Assembly: GCA_015654985.1 (NCBI GenBank)
Contig: JAATFW010000353.1
Coordinates: 1 to 37,285 of the forward strand
Reading direction: 5' to 3'
Length of the DNA stretch: 37,285 nt
Origin: Sphingobacteriales bacterium
Lineage (GTDB): Bacteria; Bacteroidota; Bacteroidia; Sphingobacteriales; Sphingobacteriaceae
Shown here: positions 15,948 through 25,397 of the stretch, piece by piece
Numbering within the stretch: position 1 is the stretch's first letter
Layout of the letters: each line of letters starts with the position of its first letter
The notes under the pieces: model-generated
Told to the model about the DNA's origin: nothing
Seen by the model: only the letters and a program-made list of their open reading frames with translations
Databases searched by the model: none
Made by a program: the position numbers and the translations under genes

Positions 15948-17618
15948 ATGAGCGAAGAACGGTCCCTTAATTTTATAGAAGAAATAATTGAAGAAGATAT
16001 AAAGAACGGTAAACACGGAGGGCGCGTACATACCCGTTTTCCGCCTGAACCAAATGGGTACCTTCATATAGGGCATGCAAAGTCAATCTGTCTTAATTTC
16101 GGACTTGCGCAAAAATACAACGGCCAGACTAACCTTCGTTTCGACGACACTAATCCCGAAAAGGAAGAGACTGAATATGTTGACAGCATAAAAGAAGACG
16201 TTAAATGGCTTGGATTTGAATGGCAGAATGAACTGTATGCTTCTGATTATTTTGAGCAGTTATATGGGTTTGCAGTAAAATTGATTAATAAAGGGAAGGC
16301 ATATGTAGATGAAAGTACTCCTGATGAGATAGCAGGGCAGAAGGGTACCCCAACTGAAGCCGGAACCCCGTCGCCCTGGCGCGACCGCCCTGTTGAGGAA
16401 AACCTGCGGTTGTTTGCTGAAATGCGGGAAGGAAAGTACCAGGACGGAGAAAAGGTTTTACGTGCAAAAATTGACCTGGCTTCTCCAAATATGCACCTGC
16501 GTGACCCGATCATGTACCGTATCCGTCATGCAGAGCATCATCGTACCGGAGATGCCTGGTGTATCTACCCGATGTATGATTTTGCGCACGGTCAATCGGA
16601 TTCTATCGAAGGGATTACCCATTCTGTCTGTACCCTTGAGTTTATTCCGCACCGGGCTTTATACGACTGGTTTATTGAAGAACTGGAAATTTTTCCTTCA
16701 AAACAATATGAGTTCGCCCGCCTGAACATGACTTACACCTTAATGAGCAAGCGGCGTCTTCTGCAACTTGTAAATGAGGGTTTTGTAAACGGCTGGGACG
16801 ATCCGCGGATGCCGACCATCAGCGCCCTGCGCCGCAGGGGATATACGGCTGCATCAATCCGCGATTTCTGCGACAGGATTGGGGTTGCTAAGCGCGAAAA
16901 TGTTATTGACGTAAGCCTGCTTGAATTCTGTATCCGTGAGGACCTCAATAAAACAGCATGGCGTCGGATGGCGGTGCTTGATCCGGTGAAACTGGTGATA
17001 ACAAACTATCCTGAAGGACAGGAGGAGGTTTTTCATGGTGAAAATAACCCGGAAGCGGAAGATGGGGAAGGTTCCAGAGAAATTCCGTTCAGCAGAGAGC
17101 TCTGGATTGAAAGGGAGGATTTTATGGAGAATCCTTCAAAAAAATATTTCAGACTGGGCCCGGGTTTGATGGTGAGGTTAAAGCACGCGTATATTATTAA
17201 ATGCGATGGCTTTATTAAGGATGAACAGGGTAACGTAACGGAAGTACATTGTTCATATATCCCTGAGTCGAAGTCGGGAGATGATGTTTCCGGCATAAAG
17301 GTAAAGGGTACGATTCACTGGGTGAGCGTTCCGCATGCGGTAACAGCAGAAATACGTTTATACGACAGGTTGTTCCGTATAGAAGATCCCGGTGCCGATG
17401 GCCTTGATTTCAGGGAATATATTAATCCTGAGAGTCTGCAGATTATTCCGGAGGCTTATATGGAACCAGATATGGTGAATGCTGAATTTGGTAAGGGCTT
17501 CCAGTTTATCCGCAAAGGGTACTTTACCCTGGACAAGGAATCTGAACCCGGCAAACTGGTAATTAACCGTACTGTAACCCTGCGCGATAACTGGGCTAAA
17601 GAGGCGAGAAAGGGGTGA
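15948..17618 (+). CDS. glnS: Glutamine--tRNA ligase
   Basis: Charges tRNA-Gln with glutamine. The 556-residue class I synthetase is full length: [20 protein letters not shown] with HIGH at 40-43, [16 protein letters not shown], and the KMSKS-equivalent TLMSKRRL. The two-part anticodon-binding beta-barrel follows ([26 protein letters not shown] onward). I place the start at MSEERSLNF; a TTG seven codons earlier falls in the promoter. Possession of GlnRS agrees with Bacteroidota. Confidence 0.97.
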   Translation: MSEERSLNFIEEIIEEDIKNGKHGGRVHTRFPPEPNGYLHIGHAKSICLNFGLAQKYNGQTNLRFDDTNPEKEETEYVDSIKEDVKWLGFEWQNELYASDYFEQLYGFAVKLINKGKAYVDESTPDEIAGQKGTPTEAGTPSPWRDRPVEENLRLFAEMREGKYQDGEKVLRAKIDLASPNMHLRDPIMYRIRHAEHHRTGDAWCIYPMYDFAHGQSDSIEGITHSVCTLEFIPHRALYDWFIEELEIFPSKQYEFARLNMTYTLMSKRRLLQLVNEGFVNGWDDPRMPTISALRRRGYTAASIRDFCDRIGVAKRENVIDVSLLEFCIREDLNKTAWRRMAVLDPVKLVITNYPEGQEEVFHGENNPEAEDGEGSREIPFSRELWIEREDFMENPSKKYFRLGPGLMVRLKHAYIIKCDGFIKDEQGNVTEVHCSYIPESKSGDDVSGIKVKGTIHWVSVPHAVTAEIRLYDRLFRIEDPGADGLDFREYINPESLQIIPEAYMEPDMVNAEFGKGFQFIRKGYFTLDKESEPGKLVINRTVTLRDNWAKEARKG

Positions 17619-17627
17619 GGGTTGTGA

Positions 17628-17676
17628 GTTGAAAGTTGAAAGTTGAAAGTTGAAAGTTCAAAGTTCAAAGTTGAAA
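17628..17676. repeat. Heptamer repeat array (GTTGAAA/GTTCAAA units)
   Basis: Seven units in perfect 7-base phase: four GTTGAAA, two GTTCAAA, one GTTGAAA, then decay into GTTCAGG. It begins 10 bases after the glnS stop codon. Same unit as 7088-7123. Confidence 0.92.
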
Positions 17677-17796
17677 GTTCAGGGTGGAAAGTTGTGGGCT
17701 GAAGGGTTACGGTTGAAAAGCATTTGCCAATCATGACTAGTTATGTTTTGGATAAAATGGCTTTTTTTTGTAAAAAAGAGATTTCAGGCGACTTAC

Positions 17797-17831
17797 ACTT
17801 ATAACTTAGTACTTATTACTTATAACTTTTA
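17797..17831. repeat. Second heptamer array (ACTTANN units)
   Basis: Five units in perfect 7-base phase: ACTTATA, ACTTAGT, ACTTATT, ACTTATA, ACTTTTA. It ends 37 bases before rarA and may overlap its promoter; TATTTTG at 17832 onward resembles a shortened -7 box. Confidence 0.8.
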
Positions 17832-17868
17832 TTTTGCAGATGTGTTAGTGCAATTATAAAAATAAGAA

Positions 17869-19149
17869 ATGGCAACTCTACCTCCATTAGCAGAGCGGAT
17901 GCGACCGGCATCACTGGATGAATATTCAGGGCAAAAGCACCTGGTTGGGCAGGATGCCATCCTTCGTAAAGCTATTGAAAGCGGGAATTTGCCTTCTATG
18001 ATCCTGTGGGGGCCTCCCGGTGTCGGAAAAACTACCCTGGCTTATATTATCTCCCGGCAGTTAAACCGTCCGTTCTTTAGTCTGAGTGCTATCAACTCGG
18101 GGGTAAAGGATGTAAGGGAGGTGATAGAAAAGGCGGCGAAACTTAAGGAGACTGAAGAAAACCTTCCTGTACTTTTTATCGATGAAATTCACCGTTTTTC
18201 CAAGTCGCAACAGGATTCGTTGCTGGGTGCTGTAGAGCGGGGACTGGTTACCCTGATTGGTGCTACTACCGAGAATCCTTCTTTTGAAGTGATTTCGGCT
18301 TTGCTTTCACGCTGCCAGGTGTATATTCTTAATAATCTCAGCGAGGAGGATTTGCTTGAGCTTGTGGACCGGGCGCTGAAGGAGGATAAATATCTTTCGG
18401 GTAAGCAGGTAATTATTAAAGAACACGAAGCTTTGCTCCGCCTTTCAGGAGGTGATGCGCGAAGGCTTCTGAACGTGCTCGAACTGGTAATTAATGCCAG
18501 CAGGCAGGATAAAATAGAAATCACCAATGAATTTGTACTAAGGCATGTTCAGCAAAATATGGCCTTATACGATAAAGCGGGGGAACAGCATTATGATATT
18601 ATTTCCGCATTTATTAAATCTATCCGCGGCAGCGACCCCAATGCTGCTGTTTACTGGCTTGCCAGAATGATTGCCGGAGGTGAAGATCCTTTGTTTATAG
18701 CAAGGAGGCTGCTGATCCTCGCATCGGAGGATATTGGCAACGCCAACCCTAATGCATTACTACTTGCAAACAACTGTTTCCAGGCAGTGAATGTAATTGG
18801 CTGGCCTGAATCGCGTATTATTTTATCTCAGACAGTAACATACCTCGCTTCGTCCGTTAAGAGCAATGCCAGCTATGAAGCCATCAGCCGGGCACAGGAA
18901 CTGGTTGCACGTACAGGCGACCTGTCTGTGCCTTTGCATATCAGGAATGCTCCTACCAAACTCATGAAAAATATTGGCTATGGGAAAGATTACAAATATT
19001 CGCATTCTTATGAAGGTAATTTTGAGGAGCAGGAATACTTCCCCCAGGGGCTGAGCGGGACTACTCTATATGAGCCCGGAAATAATGCCAGTGAGCAAAA
19101 GTTAAGGGAGCGCCTAAAAGCTTTATGGAAGAATAAATATAAATATTAG
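17869..19149 (+). CDS. rarA: Replication-associated recombination protein A (AAA+ ATPase, MgsA/RarA)
   Basis: Clamp-loader-like ATPase acting at stalled replication forks. The 426 residues contain the start LPPLAERMRPASLDEYSGQKHLVG, Walker A GPPGVGKTT (48-56), Walker B LFIDEIHRF, sensor 1 ATTENPSFEV and sensor 2 GDARRLLN. The C-terminal tetramerisation region carries IRGSDPNAAVYWLARMIAGG and the end YKYSHSYEGNFEEQEYFPQG. All family features are intact. DUF5687 follows after 22 bases on the same strand. Confidence 0.95.
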   Translation: MATLPPLAERMRPASLDEYSGQKHLVGQDAILRKAIESGNLPSMILWGPPGVGKTTLAYIISRQLNRPFFSLSAINSGVKDVREVIEKAAKLKETEENLPVLFIDEIHRFSKSQQDSLLGAVERGLVTLIGATTENPSFEVISALLSRCQVYILNNLSEEDLLELVDRALKEDKYLSGKQVIIKEHEALLRLSGGDARRLLNVLELVINASRQDKIEITNEFVLRHVQQNMALYDKAGEQHYDIISAFIKSIRGSDPNAAVYWLARMIAGGEDPLFIARRLLILASEDIGNANPNALLLANNCFQAVNVIGWPESRIILSQTVTYLASSVKSNASYEAISRAQELVARTGDLSVPLHIRNAPTKLMKNIGYGKDYKYSHSYEGNFEEQEYFPQGLSGTTLYEPGNNASEQKLRERLKALWKNKYKY

Positions 19150-19171
19150 AATTATTTTTTATCTTCACCTC

Positions 19172-20647
19172 ATGACCTCCGCCTTTTTACAACATCAATG
19201 GAAGGCCTTCTGGCGTTCTAAAAATACGGGTAAGAGCATTGCCGTGCGTATTGTTATGACTCTGCTTATCCTTTACCTTTTTGCTAACCTGCTGGTTGTA
19301 GCTTTTTTTCTCGATAAGATATTTAAAGGAGTTTTTCCCTCACAGGATATCATAAGCTCTTTCAATAGTTTTCTTCTCTATTATTTTTTTATTGATCTGC
19401 TTATGCGGTTTCAATTGCAGGAGCTTCCAACCCTAAGCGTACGTCCTTACCTGAATTTACCGGTAAAAAAGAATCAGATCGTTAATTACCTGTGTTTAAC
19501 GTCTCTCTGGTCAGGATTTAATTTTACTCCCTTTATTCTGACTTTACCTTTTTTAATTAATGTAGTTTTAACTCTGAAGGGCGGAGCCGTTTTTGCAGCT
19601 TTCATTGTAGCCATTTTCGGGCTCACTATGTTTAATCATTTTTTTAGTCTTTGGTTAAAAAGAAAGGTTAATCTTAATGGCTGGTTTATGGTCGGTTTTC
19701 TGCTTGTATTAACTACATTGAGCCTTCTCGACTTCCACTGGAAGATTATTTCTATTTCAGCTTTTTCGAAGACAGTTTTTAATCTTTTATTCATTAATGC
19801 ATATTATTCGTCAGTGCCGGTACTTCTAGCTATAATTATGTTTTTTATTAACTACCGTTTCCTGCGGAACAACTTATACCTGGACGAGCTCCGTTCTGAC
19901 ACTTCGGGAGAAAAGACCTCTACTGAAATTCCTTTTTTAAGCCGTTTTGGTATGGCAGGAGAGCTTGCTGTAACTGAAATAAAGCTGATACTGAGAAATA
20001 AAAGATCTAAGTCGTCGCTTACCATTTGTTCGCTTATGATGTTTTACGGTCTTCTTTTTTATACTAATCCCGCTTACGGCCATGGATATGGATGGAAGAT
20101 TTTTGCTGCGATGTTTATGACGGGCATCTTTATTATAAATTACGGGCAGTTTATGTTTAGCTGGCAGTCTGGTCATTTTGATGGAATACTGGCCCACCGG
20201 ATCAGGGCAGAAGATTTTATACGGTCTAAATTTATTCTGTTTACTATATTCTCGGGCGCCGCGTTTATTCTCACCATCCCGTATGTTTATTTCGGCTGGA
20301 GGGTGTTGCTGGTGCAGTTCGCGATGTTTTTATGGAACCTGGGAGTAAATTCGCTGGTAATATTGTTCTTTGCTAACCGCAATTACCGGAAAATTGATCT
20401 TTCGAAAGGAGGCTCATTTAACTGGGAAGGAGTAGGCGCTTCTCAATGGCTCGTTTCGTTACCCCTGCTGATCTTTCCGTATGTTATTTTTGCCCCCCTG
20501 AATTATCTGGGACAGCCGGAAGCAGCCGTCCTCATCATTGGTCTTACAGGTTTGATTTTTATTATTACCAGGCCTTTCTGGATCACTAAATTAACTGAGA
20601 ATTTTAAACAGCAGCGTTACCTTATTGCCGAAGGATTCAGAAGTTAG
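19172..20647 (+). CDS. DUF5687 family membrane protein (ABC transporter permease)
   Basis: A 491-residue integral membrane protein with about ten to twelve membrane segments. The N-terminus FLQHQWKAFWRSKNTGKSIA and a central cytoplasmic part (SRFGMAGELAVTEIKLILRN, about 260-280) are the recognisable DUF5687 blocks. These proteins act as the membrane half of an ABC exporter in Bacteroidota. The ATPase half is the next gene, 115 bases downstream on the same strand. The substrate is unknown. Confidence 0.82.
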   Translation: MTSAFLQHQWKAFWRSKNTGKSIAVRIVMTLLILYLFANLLVVAFFLDKIFKGVFPSQDIISSFNSFLLYYFFIDLLMRFQLQELPTLSVRPYLNLPVKKNQIVNYLCLTSLWSGFNFTPFILTLPFLINVVLTLKGGAVFAAFIVAIFGLTMFNHFFSLWLKRKVNLNGWFMVGFLLVLTTLSLLDFHWKIISISAFSKTVFNLLFINAYYSSVPVLLAIIMFFINYRFLRNNLYLDELRSDTSGEKTSTEIPFLSRFGMAGELAVTEIKLILRNKRSKSSLTICSLMMFYGLLFYTNPAYGHGYGWKIFAAMFMTGIFIINYGQFMFSWQSGHFDGILAHRIRAEDFIRSKFILFTIFSGAAFILTIPYVYFGWRVLLVQFAMFLWNLGVNSLVILFFANRNYRKIDLSKGGSFNWEGVGASQWLVSLPLLIFPYVIFAPLNYLGQPEAAVLIIGLTGLIFIITRPFWITKLTENFKQQRYLIAEGFRS

Positions 20648-20762
20648 GTATTGGCTGCAGCTATGGGATTGTTAGCTTTAACAGATGGAAGAAGAATAAG
20701 ACGACTAATACGCAGATCATAAATAATAGTAGAAACCGGTATCTGATTCTAAATATCACAGA

Positions 20763-21464
20763 ATGATAGAAATAAGAAATCTTAAAAAAATTTATAACGG
20801 GGCGGCTGTTGTAAATATCCCAGAATTAATAGTTAATAAGGGTGAATTTATAGGTCTTGTTGGAAATAACGGAGCAGGAAAAACTACTCTTTTCAGGATG
20901 GTTCTTGACCTTATAAGGACCGACAGCGGTGAAGTGCTTTCTAAAGGAGAAAATGTTTCCCACACAGAAAACTGGAAAAATTATACGGCTTCTTACCTCG
21001 ATGAAGGTTTTCTGATCGATTATCTGACACCCGAAGAGTATTTTTATTTTATAGCCTCGCTCTCCGGACTTAGTAAAGCACACACGGATGCTGAGCTTGA
21101 GAAGTATACCGATTTCTTTAATGGTGAAATCCTTAACCGTAAGAAATATATCCGCGATCTGTCTAAGGGAAATCAATGTAAAGTAGGAGTGGCGGCTTGT
21201 CTGCTGCAGAACCCGGAGATCCTGATGCTCGATGAACCTTTCGCCAACATCGATCCAAGCACTCAGATCCGGCTGAAGAACATGCTGAAACGAATTAACC
21301 AGGAAAAGAATACAACTACGATTGTTTCAAGTCACGATCTTAACCATGTAACTGATGTTTGTCAGCGCATTCTGTTGATGGAGAAAGGAAAAATTATTAA
21401 AGATATCCAGACTGACAGTAACACAAAAGAAGAACTGGAGGCCTATTTTTCTGTTATGCAATAA
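20763..21464 (+). CDS. ABC transporter ATP-binding protein
   Basis: A 233-residue nucleotide-binding subunit. Walker A is GNNGAGKTT (34-42) and the signature motif is a worn DLSKGNQCKV in place of LSGGQ. Walker B is PEILMLDEPFANIDP and the switch histidine sits in SSHDLNHV. It presumably powers the DUF5687 protein just upstream. The 115-base gap between them holds no clear terminator and can be read without a stop in one frame, which I take as chance. The SDR gene follows after 11 bases. Confidence 0.92.
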   Translation: MIEIRNLKKIYNGAAVVNIPELIVNKGEFIGLVGNNGAGKTTLFRMVLDLIRTDSGEVLSKGENVSHTENWKNYTASYLDEGFLIDYLTPEEYFYFIASLSGLSKAHTDAELEKYTDFFNGEILNRKKYIRDLSKGNQCKVGVAACLLQNPEILMLDEPFANIDPSTQIRLKNMLKRINQEKNTTTIVSSHDLNHVTDVCQRILLMEKGKIIKDIQTDSNTKEELEAYFSVMQ

Positions 21465-21475
21465 AACGTAATAAT

Positions 21476-22261
21476 ATGAACACAGATCTTACAGGGAAAC
21501 GTGCTTTAGTATGCGGAAGCACCCAGGGAATAGGAAAAGCTTCTGCTATTGAGCTGGCTTCTATGGGTGCGAGTATTACCCTGATTGCCCGGAATGAAGA
21601 TAAGCTTAAGGAAGTGATCGGTTTACTTCCGGTAGATGATACCGAAACGCATAATTATATTGTCGCTGATTTTGATTTTCCGGATCAGTTGAAGGCGTCC
21701 CTCGATCCGTTCCTGAAAGATTATACGGCAGATATTCTTGTTAATAATACCGGCGGCCCGAAGGGAGGACAGGCTATCGACGCCACTACCAGCGAGTTTA
21801 TTCAGGCCTTCTCTAATCATCTTGTTTGTAATCAGATCCTTGTTCAGGCAGTGGTCCCGGGGATGAAAGCGGCAGGCTGGGGCAGGATCATTAACATAAT
21901 CTCCACTTCTGTAAAGGCCCCGCTCCGGGGGCTGGGTGTTTCAAATACAATCCGTGGAGCTGTGGCAAACTGGGCAAAGACCCTTTCTTTTGAACTTGGC
22001 CCCTTTGGTATAACCGTAAACAATGTGCTGCCTTCAACTTCAATGACCGGCAGGCTGGAGTCTCTTATTGCCGGCAGGGCAGAGAAGGAAGGTAAAAGTT
22101 TTGATGATGTGAAGAAGGAAATGATCAGTGAAATACCTGCAGGCAGGATAGGTACAGCCGGGGATGTTGCGGCGGCTGTTGCATTTCTTGCTTCGCCTGC
22201 GGCCGGATATATTAACGGAATAAATATTCCGGTGGATGGGGGAAAGACACCGTCGTTGTAG
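21476..22261 (+). CDS. Atypical SDR family oxidoreductase (FabG-like)
   Basis: A 261-residue Rossmann-fold protein with NAD(P) motif GSTQGIG (14-20), NNTGG (90-94), serine S143 (IINIISTS) and the C-terminal FLASPAAGYINGINIPVDGG of FabG-like enzymes. The usual YxxxK pair is missing: the stretch reads GLGVSNTIRGAVANWAKTL, with S156 and R160 at the places of tyrosine and lysine. A group of 3-oxoacyl-ACP-reductase-like SDRs is known to depart from the tetrad in this way. The reaction is therefore uncertain. It lies 11 bases after the ABC ATPase gene. Confidence 0.88.
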   Translation: MNTDLTGKRALVCGSTQGIGKASAIELASMGASITLIARNEDKLKEVIGLLPVDDTETHNYIVADFDFPDQLKASLDPFLKDYTADILVNNTGGPKGGQAIDATTSEFIQAFSNHLVCNQILVQAVVPGMKAAGWGRIINIISTSVKAPLRGLGVSNTIRGAVANWAKTLSFELGPFGITVNNVLPSTSMTGRLESLIAGRAEKEGKSFDDVKKEMISEIPAGRIGTAGDVAAAVAFLASPAAGYINGINIPVDGGKTPSL

Positions 22262-22279
22262 TATAAAGCAGGTGACCTG

Positions 22280-23002
22280 TTAATGATTGCCAATCAAATT
22301 CCATAATGCATGGAAAACTATCGCAGGCAACAGGCTTCCGCATCTTTCTTTAAGCATTGCTGCAATTAACCCGGTAAAAAATCCAAGCAAAATGTGGATA
22401 AGATTAATCTGGAGATGAAGGCCGTTTTGAAGAACGACGCCTTGCACCAGTCCATAAAGCAATGAAGTAATAAGAGCACCCCAGCCGAGAGGAAATCCAA
22501 GGATGTTTTCCCCTTGCGGAAATATCCTGTTGAGCAGGGCAAGAAAAATTCCGCGGAAGATAATTTCATCGCCTATAGCCGGCAACGTACATTGAAAAAG
22601 AACGGTCTCGGTGTTAAAGTTTGGATTTGATGTCTGAAGCGTCATGTAAATCGCCAGCCTTATAGCAAGGACAACCAGCATCATTATAAGAACAGGCATT
22701 ACCGAATTGGGCGTAAATCTGAGCGTCCAGCCGGTTTCTCTGTAACTAAACATTTTACTCCTGTAAAGTATAAATACCCCCAGCAGAAATCCGGCTAGTT
22801 TACCCGTCCAGTTCCATTGCTGCCCTTCAAAAAGGAAAATACCTGCCAGCCCGGTTGTTAAGATAAACCAGAGCATGTAGAGTACAAAGAAAATCGCAAG
22901 GGTCCTCAGTTCGCCTTTTTTTATCTTCCCGGCCAGGAAGATAAAGGGAAGAAGGATGATCAAATGAACGACAGCAATGAGTAGTTGTGAGGATACCAGC
23001 AT
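22280..23002 (-). CDS. CPBP family intramembrane metalloprotease
   Basis: A 240-residue membrane protein with about seven to eight membrane segments. The CPBP (Abi) motifs are in the second half: GDEIIFRGIFLALL (the EExxxR motif, with the first glutamate replaced by aspartate), the GLVQG motif segment, and HALWNLIG at the C-terminus. Members cleave prenylated or other membrane peptides, or act in bacteriocin self-immunity; the role here is unknown. It is convergent with the SDR gene and has no obvious operon partner. Confidence 0.87.
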   Translation of the reverse strand: MLVSSQLLIAVVHLIILLPFIFLAGKIKKGELRTLAIFFVLYMLWFILTTGLAGIFLFEGQQWNWTGKLAGFLLGVFILYRSKMFSYRETGWTLRFTPNSVMPVLIMMLVVLAIRLAIYMTLQTSNPNFNTETVLFQCTLPAIGDEIIFRGIFLALLNRIFPQGENILGFPLGWGALITSLLYGLVQGVVLQNGLHLQINLIHILLGFFTGLIAAMLKERCGSLLPAIVFHALWNLIGNH

Positions 23003-23245
23003 CTTAAATCATTTTAATTACAGGCAAAGATAGCCGAATATGTTTTTCCCGTGGATATTCAATGTCTTTTATAGCCATTCTGATAAAATGGAGGATGGTG
23101 TTATGTTTCCGGCTGCAGAAAAATAAAGAAACTTAAATTATGTACTAAATTTGGGCCACTATTTGTAGCTTTGGAAAACATTGCTAAATGAAAATATGCT
23201 TCTATATCTGCTCCCTGTTAAAAAGGGCTAAACAGCAATTATATA

Positions 23246-23253
23246 TAGTTTTG
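23246..23253 (+). promoter_or_regulatory. -7 box (TAGTTTTG) of the OmpA-like lipoprotein gene
   Basis: Exact TAnnTTTG match, 40 bases before the ATG at 23294. A second exact box (TAAATTTG, 23146-23153) lies 140 bases upstream and could be an alternative start site. The rest of the gap 23003-23293 shows no gene I can support. Confidence 0.45.
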
Positions 23254-23293
23254 GCATTTGATTTGATTTTTAACCATTAAAAATACATACAAT

Positions 23294-23974
23294 ATGAAAC
23301 TGATGAAGATTAAAATAGCAACTTGTTCTGTTGCACTTGCAAGTGTTGTTATACTAGGTTCTGGCTGCAGTACAATGACCCGTACACAAAAAGGTGCTGT
23401 AATTGGTTCTGCAACCGGAGGTACCATTGGTGCGCTTATCGGCAAAAAGGCAGGAAATACAGCAGTCGGGGCAATTCTTGGAGGTGCTATCGGAGGTACT
23501 GCCGGAGCTTTTATAGGCAGAAAGATGGACCGCCAGGCTGAAGAAATTCAAAACACTGTTCCCGGAGCTGAAGTAATTAAGGCAGGAGAGGGACTTATTG
23601 TAAAATTTGATTCAGGAATCTTATTTGATTTTAATAAAGCTAATCTGAAGGATGCAGCGCGTACAAACATCGCAAATCTTGCCACTTCTATGAAGAATAA
23701 TCCTGAAACAAATATAATGGTAATCGGACACACTGATGATGTTGGTTCAGATTCTTATAATTATACACTCTCACAGCAGCGTGCACAATCGGTAAAGGAC
23801 TTTGCTGTAAGCAGCGGGGTAAGTATATCCCGTATCAGTATTACCGGCAAGGGAGAAACTGAGCCTATTGCAGATAATACTACAGAAGCAGGACGTGCTC
23901 AAAACCGTCGTGTAGAAATTGTGATTGTGGCGAACGATCAACTGAAGAATGAAGCACGTCAGAGTGCGCAATAG
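23294..23974 (+). CDS. OmpA family lipoprotein with glycine-zipper domain
   Basis: A 226-residue envelope protein. A lipoprotein signal peptide ends in LGSGC, with lipidated C25. Residues 38-80 are a glycine-zipper (GAVIGSATGGTIGALIG, then AVGAILGGAIGGTAGAFIG) that inserts in or packs against the outer membrane. About 105-215 is an OmpA C-terminal domain that binds peptidoglycan, with the signature VIGHTDDVGSDSYNYTLSQQ and AGRAQNRRVEI. The build is like YiaD. It is a single-gene unit with its own promoter and a strong terminator. Confidence 0.93.
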   Translation: MKLMKIKIATCSVALASVVILGSGCSTMTRTQKGAVIGSATGGTIGALIGKKAGNTAVGAILGGAIGGTAGAFIGRKMDRQAEEIQNTVPGAEVIKAGEGLIVKFDSGILFDFNKANLKDAARTNIANLATSMKNNPETNIMVIGHTDDVGSDSYNYTLSQQRAQSVKDFAVSSGVSISRISITGKGETEPIADNTTEAGRAQNRRVEIVIVANDQLKNEARQSAQ

Positions 23975-23996
23975 TGGTTTGGTGAATTAGATATGG

Positions 23997-24029
23997 TCCC
24001 ACCTGGTATTCCGGGTGGGATTTTTTTTT
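23997..24029 (+). terminator. Rho-independent terminator after the OmpA-like gene
   Basis: A 10-bp stem (23997-24006 with 24011-24020, one G-T pair) closes a 4-base loop and is followed by nine T. Confidence 0.92.
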
Positions 24030-24124
24030 ATAACAATGTTTTACACAGAAATATGTAAATTGTTAAAATTTGTTAAAGTGGCAGCAAGAAAAAATTATTG
24101 CACTTATCCTTCCGTTAAGGACCC

Positions 24125-24132
24125 TATATTTG
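24125..24132 (+). promoter_or_regulatory. -7 box (TATATTTG) of the FAD protein gene
   Basis: Exact TAnnTTTG match 14 bases before the ATG at 24147. A TTG at 24098-24100 gives a 24-base spacer. Its position supports the shorter start over a reading from 24015. Confidence 0.5.
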
Positions 24133-24146
24133 ACGTTATTAAGAAG

Positions 24147-25373
24147 ATGACTGTAGATAAACTTAAGAGGACTTTTATTGCCATTTTTTATTCACTTATT
24201 TGTTGTTCTGCTTTTGCTCAGACTATTAAGACCGGAGTGCTGGTAGTGGGAGCCGGTCCGGCGGGGACTGCTGCAGCTATACAATCGGCACATTCCGGAG
24301 TAAAGACGCTTCTGGTGGACAAAGGAAATTTTGAATCACTTGTTCTCAGTCAGGACGACAGTGCATTCAGGACCGGAATTTATGCAGCATTTTTAAAGCG
24401 TGTAGAGTCAGCCCAAAAATATCCGGTCACAAAAAATCAAACATTTTCACCCGCTTTTGCTGCCACTATTTTTAAAGCCTGGGCTGATACGGTTAAGAAC
24501 CTGAGCATATTAACAAAAGTTTCTGTAAGCGGGATCAGAAAAGACGGGAAAGGATGGATCGCTACGTTATCAAATAAAAAAGAAGTAAAAGCTGACGTAA
24601 TTGTAGAAGCTACCCCGGATCATTCCATTTCTGCTATGGCATCTGTAAATCCGGATGATGCAAAATTTGCTCATGCAGATTCTTCGGCGTACGCCTCCGG
24701 AAGATACCGTACAGGCATTGCTATTATTTCTCCGGGAAAGTCCTGGCCTGTTACTTTGCCTGCCGAAGCATTAGTTCGGGAAACAGAAAACTTTATTTTA
24801 ACAGGAAGCAGGCAAAATCCCGCAACCATTTTCACTGGTCAGGGGGCAGGCGCCGTGGCCGCTTATTGCTCCTTTTTTAAAACGACAACCAAAAAGCTCA
24901 ATGTAAGATTGATTCAAAGTGAACTCATCAATTTCGGCTCAAGACTCATCCGTTTTGATGATATCAGTGATAACGATTCTAATGCGGTAGCGATACAAAG
25001 TATAGCCCTTACAGGTATCTTAAGAGGAAAGACTTCGGCCGGAAAATTTAATTTTATGCCTGATTCTACCGTATCATCGGAAGAAATAAAACTTCCTGTT
25101 AAGGAATACTATTCGAGGAGCCAGATCTGGTTTTTGGATAACCGATCAGATAAGCTTACCCTGAAGGATCTGCTAAGCCTGATAAAGTTTACCGCTTCGA
25201 GGGGTGAAGAATTAAACCGGGAAGTGGAAAAAGGATGGCATACATCATTAAAGCTGCCTGGCAAATTTGATCTTAATAAACCGGTAACGCGCAGGGAAGT
25301 AGCAGCACTTTTTAATGCCTACCTGAAGCCATTCAATGTATTTGTGGATATGAACGGTGAATTAAAAAGGTGA
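24147..25373 (+). CDS. Exported FAD-dependent oxidoreductase
   Basis: A 408-residue protein. Starting at the ATG at 24147 gives a clean signal peptide (about 1-25: KLKRTFIAIFYSLICCSAFA then Q). Directly after it comes the FAD-binding Rossmann motif VLVVGAGPAGTAAA (31-44) with the second-strand acidic residue in LLVDKGN. A second nucleotide-fold element (KADVIVEATPDHS) lies near residue 150. The rest is not a family I can name more closely. An N-terminally longer reading runs through the preceding terminator and promoter and is wrong. The likely location is periplasm; the substrate is unknown. Confidence 0.78.
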   Translation: MTVDKLKRTFIAIFYSLICCSAFAQTIKTGVLVVGAGPAGTAAAIQSAHSGVKTLLVDKGNFESLVLSQDDSAFRTGIYAAFLKRVESAQKYPVTKNQTFSPAFAATIFKAWADTVKNLSILTKVSVSGIRKDGKGWIATLSNKKEVKADVIVEATPDHSISAMASVNPDDAKFAHADSSAYASGRYRTGIAIISPGKSWPVTLPAEALVRETENFILTGSRQNPATIFTGQGAGAVAAYCSFFKTTTKKLNVRLIQSELINFGSRLIRFDDISDNDSNAVAIQSIALTGILRGKTSAGKFNFMPDSTVSSEEIKLPVKEYYSRSQIWFLDNRSDKLTLKDLLSLIKFTASRGEELNREVEKGWHTSLKLPGKFDLNKPVTRREVAALFNAYLKPFNVFVDMNGELKR

Positions 25374-25397
25374 CGGCAGCTAAGTAAGTCTCTTTGT

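Noticed and set aside
17456..17734. Minus-strand open frame of 92 codons with repeated STLNFELSTFNFQLST pattern
   Set aside because: It is the translation of the 7-bp repeat array joined to the reverse of glnS; repeat-derived, not a gene.
20648..20765. Stop-free frame across the gap between DUF5687 and the ABC ATPase gene
   Set aside because: Only 39 codons with no recognisable domain; this length is easily open by chance.
23188..23280. 30-codon open frame before the OmpA-like gene
   Set aside because: No recognisable family or conserved feature, and a promoter box lies within it.
24015..24146. 44-residue N-terminal extension of the FAD protein
   Set aside because: It would start inside the OmpA terminator and run through the -7 box; the start at 24147 gives a clean signal peptide.
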